Shown here: one piece after another, positions 9,297 to 11,867 of the stretch
Layout of the letters: each line of letters opens with the position of its first letter
Numbering within the stretch: position 1 is the stretch's first letter
Assembly: GCA_035717365.1 (NCBI GenBank)
Contig: DASTIS010000044.1
Location: forward strand, 1-11,867
Direction: 5' to 3'
Source of the DNA: 66-474 sp035717365
Lineage (GTDB): Bacteria > Pseudomonadota > Gammaproteobacteria > Xanthomonadales > Rhodanobacteraceae
DNA length: 11,867 nt
Translations under genes and position numbers: made by a program
The notes under the pieces: model-generated
What the model was told of the DNA's origin: nothing
What the model saw: only the letters and a program-made list of their open reading frames with translations
Database searches by the model: none

Positions 9297-11048
9297 ATGC
9301 GTCGCAACGTTTCGTTCGCACTGACTGCCGGGCTTTGCATCGCCATTGCCGCCTGCAGTTCGCCCACGGATACCGGCAACCCCGGGTCCGCTCCGGTCGC
9401 AACGGGCAGCGTCGCGTCCCCACCCGCGGCAGCGGGCAGTGCGGCAGGCGCAACTTCCGTGGGCCAGCCATTCTCGGCCGCGATCACGGCGCAAGGCTTC
9501 CGTGCCTACGACAAGGCCATTTCCTCCGACGAAATGGACGGTCGCAAGCCCGGCACGCCCGGAGGCGAGCGTGCCAAGAACTGGATCGTCGAGCAATTCA
9601 AGCAATTGGGCCTCGAACCCGGTAATCACGGTTCGTGGTTCCAGAAGGTGCCGACGGTTTCGACCACACTGGAAAATTCCGACAAAGTCAAGCTCCGTGT
9701 CGGCGAAGGCGGTGGCACGCAGACCTTCGATTTCGGCAAGGACATGGTCGCGCTGACCCTGCAGGCCAAACCCCACGTGGCGATCAGGGATTCCGACATC
9801 GTGTTCGTCGGCTACGGCGTCAACGCGCCCGAATCGAACTGGAACGACTACAAGGGTCTCGACGTCAAGGGCAAGACCGTGGTGGTGCTGGTCAACGATC
9901 CTGGTTTCGGGGACCAAGATGCGAGCCTGTTCAAGGGCAAGGCCATGACCTACTACGGGCGTTGGACCTACAAGTACGAGGAGGCCGCGCGTCAGGGCGC
10001 GGCGATGTGTCTGATCGTGCACACCTCCAACGAAGCGGCGGGCTATCCGTGGTCGGTGGTCAAGAACAGTTGGGGTGGTCCGCAACTGGCGCTGCCGCAG
10101 AGCGAGGATCCCGGTCCCCGCCTGCCGGTCGCCGGCTGGCTCACGCGTGACGCGGCACAACGCCTGTTCGCGAAAGCCGGCCTCGATTTCGACAAGCTCG
10201 CGGCCGAGGCCGACCATCGCGGCTTCAAGCCCGTCGACCTGAAGGCGACTGCTTCGATTGCCCTGGACAGCAAGATCGCCCATGGCAGCGCCGACAACGT
10301 GCTCGCCATGATCAAGGGCACCGGGAAGCCGGACGAGGTCGTCGTGTATTCCGCGCATTGGGATCACCTGGGCGAGGACGACAGCCTGAAGGGCGACAAG
10401 ATCTACAACGGGGCGGTGGACAACGGCACGGGCATTTCGGCGCTGCTGGAAATCGCCAAGGCATTCAAGGCGCAGGCCCCCGCGCCGAAGCGCAGCGTCC
10501 TGTTCGCGGCCGTGACCCTGGAGGAATCCGGCCTGCTCGGTTCGCTGTATTACACCAAGCACCCGGTGTTCCCGATGGACAAGACCGTCGCCGACATCAA
10601 CATGGACGCCATGGACGTGATCGGTCCAACGAAAAACCTGCAGATCATCGGCAACGGCCAGTCGCAACTGGAAGACATGCTGAAAGCCGCCCTGAAGCAG
10701 CAAGGCCGCTACGCCAGCCCCGATGCTACCCCCGAGAATGGCTTCTACTACCGCTCCGACCACTTCAGTTTTGCGAAAGCCGGGGTACCGGCGCTGATGA
10801 CCCAGACCGGTGACGACATGGTGAACGGCGGCACCAAGGCCGGTCGCGCGGCGCTCGACGACTACACCGCCCACCGCTACCACACGCCACTCGACAACTT
10901 CAATCCGGACTGGGATTTCTCCGGCCTCGCCGAAGACACCCAGGCGCTGTACGAGGTCGGACGTGAACTCGCCGGGAGCGACCAGTGGCCGCAGTGGAAC
11001 CAGGACAGCGAGTTTCGGGCGCGGCGCGAGAAGATGATGGCGAACTGA
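9297..11048 (+). CDS. M28-family zinc metallopeptidase lipoprotein
   Basis: A 583-residue exported peptidase. The N-terminus is a lipoprotein signal, with lipobox IAAC and the modified Cys at residue 20; Ser follows it, so the Asp+2 inner-membrane retention signal is absent and outer-membrane sorting is likely. Residues 21-58 form a low-complexity Ala/Gly/Ser/Pro linker. A PA (protease-associated) insert covers about 165-310, including VGYGVNAPE (171-179) and KGKTVVVLVNDPG (191-203). The catalytic M28 domain (about 330-560) shows the metal ligands and general base expected for a two-zinc aminopeptidase: HWDHLG (H354), AVDNGTG (D375), LEESG (E409/E410), INMDAMD (D437) and RSDHFSF (H489). It probably removes residues from the N-termini of peptides in the periplasm or at the cell surface; specificity is not evident. 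The VOC gene starts one base after its stop, so they form an operon. Confidence 0.93.
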   Translation: MRRNVSFALTAGLCIAIAACSSPTDTGNPGSAPVATGSVASPPAAAGSAAGATSVGQPFSAAITAQGFRAYDKAISSDEMDGRKPGTPGGERAKNWIVEQFKQLGLEPGNHGSWFQKVPTVSTTLENSDKVKLRVGEGGGTQTFDFGKDMVALTLQAKPHVAIRDSDIVFVGYGVNAPESNWNDYKGLDVKGKTVVVLVNDPGFGDQDASLFKGKAMTYYGRWTYKYEEAARQGAAMCLIVHTSNEAAGYPWSVVKNSWGGPQLALPQSEDPGPRLPVAGWLTRDAAQRLFAKAGLDFDKLAAEADHRGFKPVDLKATASIALDSKIAHGSADNVLAMIKGTGKPDEVVVYSAHWDHLGEDDSLKGDKIYNGAVDNGTGISALLEIAKAFKAQAPAPKRSVLFAAVTLEESGLLGSLYYTKHPVFPMDKTVADINMDAMDVIGPTKNLQIIGNGQSQLEDMLKAALKQQGRYASPDATPENGFYYRSDHFSFAKAGVPALMTQTGDDMVNGGTKAGRAALDDYTAHRYHTPLDNFNPDWDFSGLAEDTQALYEVGRELAGSDQWPQWNQDSEFRARREKMMAN

Positions 11049-11049
11049 C

Positions 11050-11430
11050 ATGCACCATTCGCGACTTTGCTCCATGGAGATCGATTGCAACGTCGCCGAT
11101 ATCGATGCGGCGGCCCGCTTCTGGGCCGCCGCATTCGGACGGCCGGTGGACATGGATCATCCCGGCAGCCGCGGGAACTACCGGCAGCTGGCAACGCTGC
11201 CGGACGAGCCGATGGTGCAACTCCAGCGCGTGGAACACGAAAGCCGCGTGCATCTCGACATCGAAACCGACGACATCGAGGCCGAAGTCGCGCGCCTGAC
11301 CAAACTCGGTGCCAGTGTTTTCAAACGGCTGGAGCGCTGGACCATCATGCAGGCACCCAGCGGGCAACGCTTCTGCGTCGTGCGCGTACAACGGCCCGGC
11401 TTCGCGGGAAACGCCAATCGATGGGAGTAG
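11050..11430 (+). CDS. VOC (glyoxalase/bleomycin-resistance fold) family protein
   Basis: A 126-residue protein with one VOC superfamily unit: two beta-alpha-beta-beta-beta modules. The first runs from MEIDCNVADIDAAARFWAAAFG (residues 9-30) through MVQLQRVE (55-62), the second from VHLDIETDDIEAEVARL (67-83) to the closing GQRFCVVRV (105-113). The layout resembles the glyoxalase-like subfamily of small proteins with no assigned reaction. H68 and acidic residues could be metal ligands, but the full ligand set is not clear, so enzyme, binding protein or resistance protein cannot be separated. The start at 11050 is one base after the M28 peptidase stop (TGACATG); the ATG at 11074 would start right at the fold but has no better ribosome binding site. 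The stop codon TAG (11428-11430) lies inside the GTAG head of the hairpin element that follows. Confidence 0.8.
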   Translation: MHHSRLCSMEIDCNVADIDAAARFWAAAFGRPVDMDHPGSRGNYRQLATLPDEPMVQLQRVEHESRVHLDIETDDIEAEVARLTKLGASVFKRLERWTIMQAPSGQRFCVVRVQRPGFAGNANRWE

Positions 11431-11467
11431 GTTGGGCTGACGCCGGTTTCATCGACGGAAGCCCAAC
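11427..11467 (+). repeat. GTAG-headed REP-like hairpin element
   Basis: GTAG (11427-11430) is followed immediately by GTTGGGCT (11431-11438), a 21-base loop, and the perfect complement AGCCCAAC (11460-11467). An inner CCG/CGG pair (11443-11445 with 11456-11458) could lengthen the stem. A GTAG tetranucleotide before an imperfect palindrome is the hallmark of the GTAG class of repetitive extragenic palindromes known from Stenotrophomonas and relatives, mobilised by RAYT transposases. Only one copy is in the window, so the repeat nature is inferred. It may also act as a transcript 3' end stabiliser or terminator for the peptidase-VOC operon, though no T-run follows. Confidence 0.5.
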
Positions 11468-11499
11468 TTGTGCGCAAGGGATATCGGGGCTCGCACAAG
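11467..11499. repeat. Second inverted repeat abutting the REP-like hairpin
   Basis: CTTGTGCG (11467-11474) and CGCACAAG (11492-11499) are perfect 8-bp complements around a 17-base loop. The left arm begins on the last base of the first hairpin, so the two could not both be fully paired at that base. Paired REP-like hairpins are common where such elements occur as doublets, but the arm sequences here differ from the first hairpin, so it may instead be an unrelated terminator-like structure. Confidence 0.45.
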
Positions 11500-11568
11500 C
11501 CGCCGAGGCCAGGCTTCACCCGGGAAGTCCAACGCCAAATTCTGCTGGCTTGCCGACGCGCAACCCGC

Positions 11569-11574
11569 TACACT
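11569..11574 (+). promoter_or_regulatory. Possible -10 element for the helicase gene
   Basis: TACACT is the best -10-like hexamer upstream of the helicase, identical to the candidate at 9262. If used, the transcript would begin near 11581 and carry a leader of about 195 bases. No matching -35 hexamer is visible at normal spacing, so this is tentative. Confidence 0.3.
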
Positions 11575-11689
11575 GAGCGCAGTTTGACGCGCCGTAGGCC
11601 GAACTTCCCTGGTGGATCACCGCCGCCGCAGAGCTGAGAAGCCTGCGCCGCCCGGCCCCTCGCCACTCGTTTCCGTCGCGCATACACGG

Positions 11690-11707
11690 GCTCCGCAGCT
11701 GCGGAGC
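11690..11707 (+). promoter_or_regulatory. Perfect palindrome in the helicase leader, with a competing downstream segment
   Basis: GCTCCGCAGCTGCGGAGC is a perfect 18-bp palindrome; as RNA it folds to a 7-bp GC-rich stem with an AGCU loop. Its right arm extended by one base (CGGAGCG, 11702-11708) is also fully complementary to CGCTCCG (11749-11755), which ends eight bases before the ribosome binding site. The two pairings exclude each other. As DNA the palindrome could alternatively be a protein-binding site. Confidence 0.4.
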
Positions 11708-11763
11708 GCGCACATTGCTTTATCTGCCTGCAGCGCGGTTATTGGGAACGCTCCGGGTTACAC

Positions 11764-11768
11764 AGGAG
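11764..11768 (+). promoter_or_regulatory. Ribosome binding site of the helicase gene
   Basis: AGGAG lies eight bases before the ATG at 11777 and supports that start. The surrounding ACAGGAG also resembles the core of a CsrA/RsmA binding site (ACANGGA), a resemblance that many Shine-Dalgarno sequences share. Confidence 0.7.
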
Positions 11769-11776
11769 TTTTTCCG

Positions 11777-11867
11777 ATGACGTTCGAATCGCTCGGGCTT
11801 GCGCCCGCGTTGCTGCGTGCCCTTGCCGAACAAGGCTACGCCACCCCCACCCCGATCCAGGCTGCGG
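11777..11867 (+). CDS. rhlE: DEAD-box ATP-dependent RNA helicase, first 30 residues (runs off the window)
   Basis: Thirty codons are visible, opening MTFESLGLAP and continuing to GYATPTPIQAA. This is the Q motif that begins every DEAD-box helicase: an aromatic residue (F3) about 17 residues before GY..PTPIQ, with the adenine-recognising Gln at residue 28. The short N-terminus and the F-x-x-LGL start fit the RhlE group, which acts in ribosome assembly and RNA turnover, but RhlB, DbpA, SrmB or DeaD cannot be excluded from 30 residues. The Walker A, DEAD and SAT motifs lie beyond the window. AGGAG eight bases upstream fixes the start. It appears to be the first gene of its own transcript, after a 346-bp gap. 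Confidence 0.85.
   Translation, partial: MTFESLGLAPALLRALAEQGYATPTPIQAA

Larger units (their letters stand above)
11431..11776. other. 346-bp noncoding region between the VOC gene and the helicase gene
   Basis: No credible gene is seen on either strand. From left to right it holds two hairpins that share one base (arms 11431-11467 and 11467-11499), a GGAAGTCCAAC sequence (11523-11533) resembling the GGAAGCCCAAC right arm of the first hairpin (11457-11467), a TACACT -10-like hexamer (11569-11574), and a potentially structured leader with a perfect 18-bp palindrome (11690-11707) and an AGGAG ribosome binding site (11764-11768). Confidence 0.6.

Noticed and set aside
9064..9471. N-terminal extension of the GH43 frame to an ATG at 9471
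   Set aside because: It would overlap the M28 gene start on the other strand, is Arg/Cys-rich and places the signal peptide in the interior; starting at 9063 exposes the signal peptide.
11431..11467. Classical Rho-independent terminator for the VOC gene
   Set aside because: The stem is clear, but the loop is 21 bases and only two T residues follow, so it does not meet the usual form; recorded as a REP-like element instead.
11584..11589. TTGACG as a -35 element for the helicase gene
   Set aside because: A good -35 match, but the sequence 16-19 bases downstream (CCCTGGTG region) has no -10 resemblance.
11516..11713. 65-codon minus-strand open frame in the 346-bp gap
   Set aside because: No ribosome binding site or domain, Arg/Ser/Ala-rich, and it crosses the palindrome and promoter-like region; treated as chance.

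Overview
The window is a GC-rich stretch of bacterial chromosome made almost entirely of housekeeping and secreted-protein genes. The gene set (a two-domain MaeB malic enzyme next to a homodimeric-type AceE, a 7TMR-DISM diguanylate cyclase, lipoprotein M28 peptidase, GH43 enzyme, GTAG-type hairpin repeat) and the codon use fit a gammaproteobacterium, most likely of the Xanthomonadales/Lysobacterales. That assignment is inference from gene content, not a database match.

Layout. Positions 1-1916 hold two minus-strand genes: the first 61 codons of an AMP nucleosidase (cut by the window edge), preceded by a membrane-bound GGDEF protein. A 132-bp divergent gap separates them from a plus-strand pair, malic enzyme (maeB, 2049-4451) and pyruvate dehydrogenase E1 (aceE, 4448-7180), joined by an ATGA overlap. 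A convergent minus-strand gene (7216-9063) encodes a secreted GH43 glycosidase with discoidin-like and fibronectin-III-like domains. A divergent 233-bp gap leads to a plus-strand pair: an M28-family zinc peptidase lipoprotein (9297-11048) and a VOC/glyoxalase-fold protein (11050-11430). A 346-bp noncoding stretch carries two abutting hairpins directly after the VOC stop codon and a potentially structured leader before the start of a DEAD-box RNA helicase (11777 onward, cut by the window edge).

How the genes relate. MaeB makes pyruvate (plus CO2 and NADPH) from malate and AceE commits pyruvate to acetyl-CoA, so the translationally coupled pair puts two consecutive steps of the pyruvate node under one transcript. 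The E2 and E3 subunits are not in the window. The GH43 and M28 proteins are both exported and probably serve nutrient scavenging, but they are transcribed divergently and need not be related.

I see no transposase, integrase, CRISPR array, toxin-antitoxin or phage-defence gene, and no tRNA or rRNA. I do not find a clear new multi-gene system. The most unusual signals are a 39-residue, lysine/arginine-rich, acid-free tail on MaeB that runs up to the aceE start, a second lysine-rich insert in AceE, a GTAG-headed hairpin whose first bases contain the stop codon of the VOC gene, and a three-segment alternative-pairing arrangement in front of the helicase gene.
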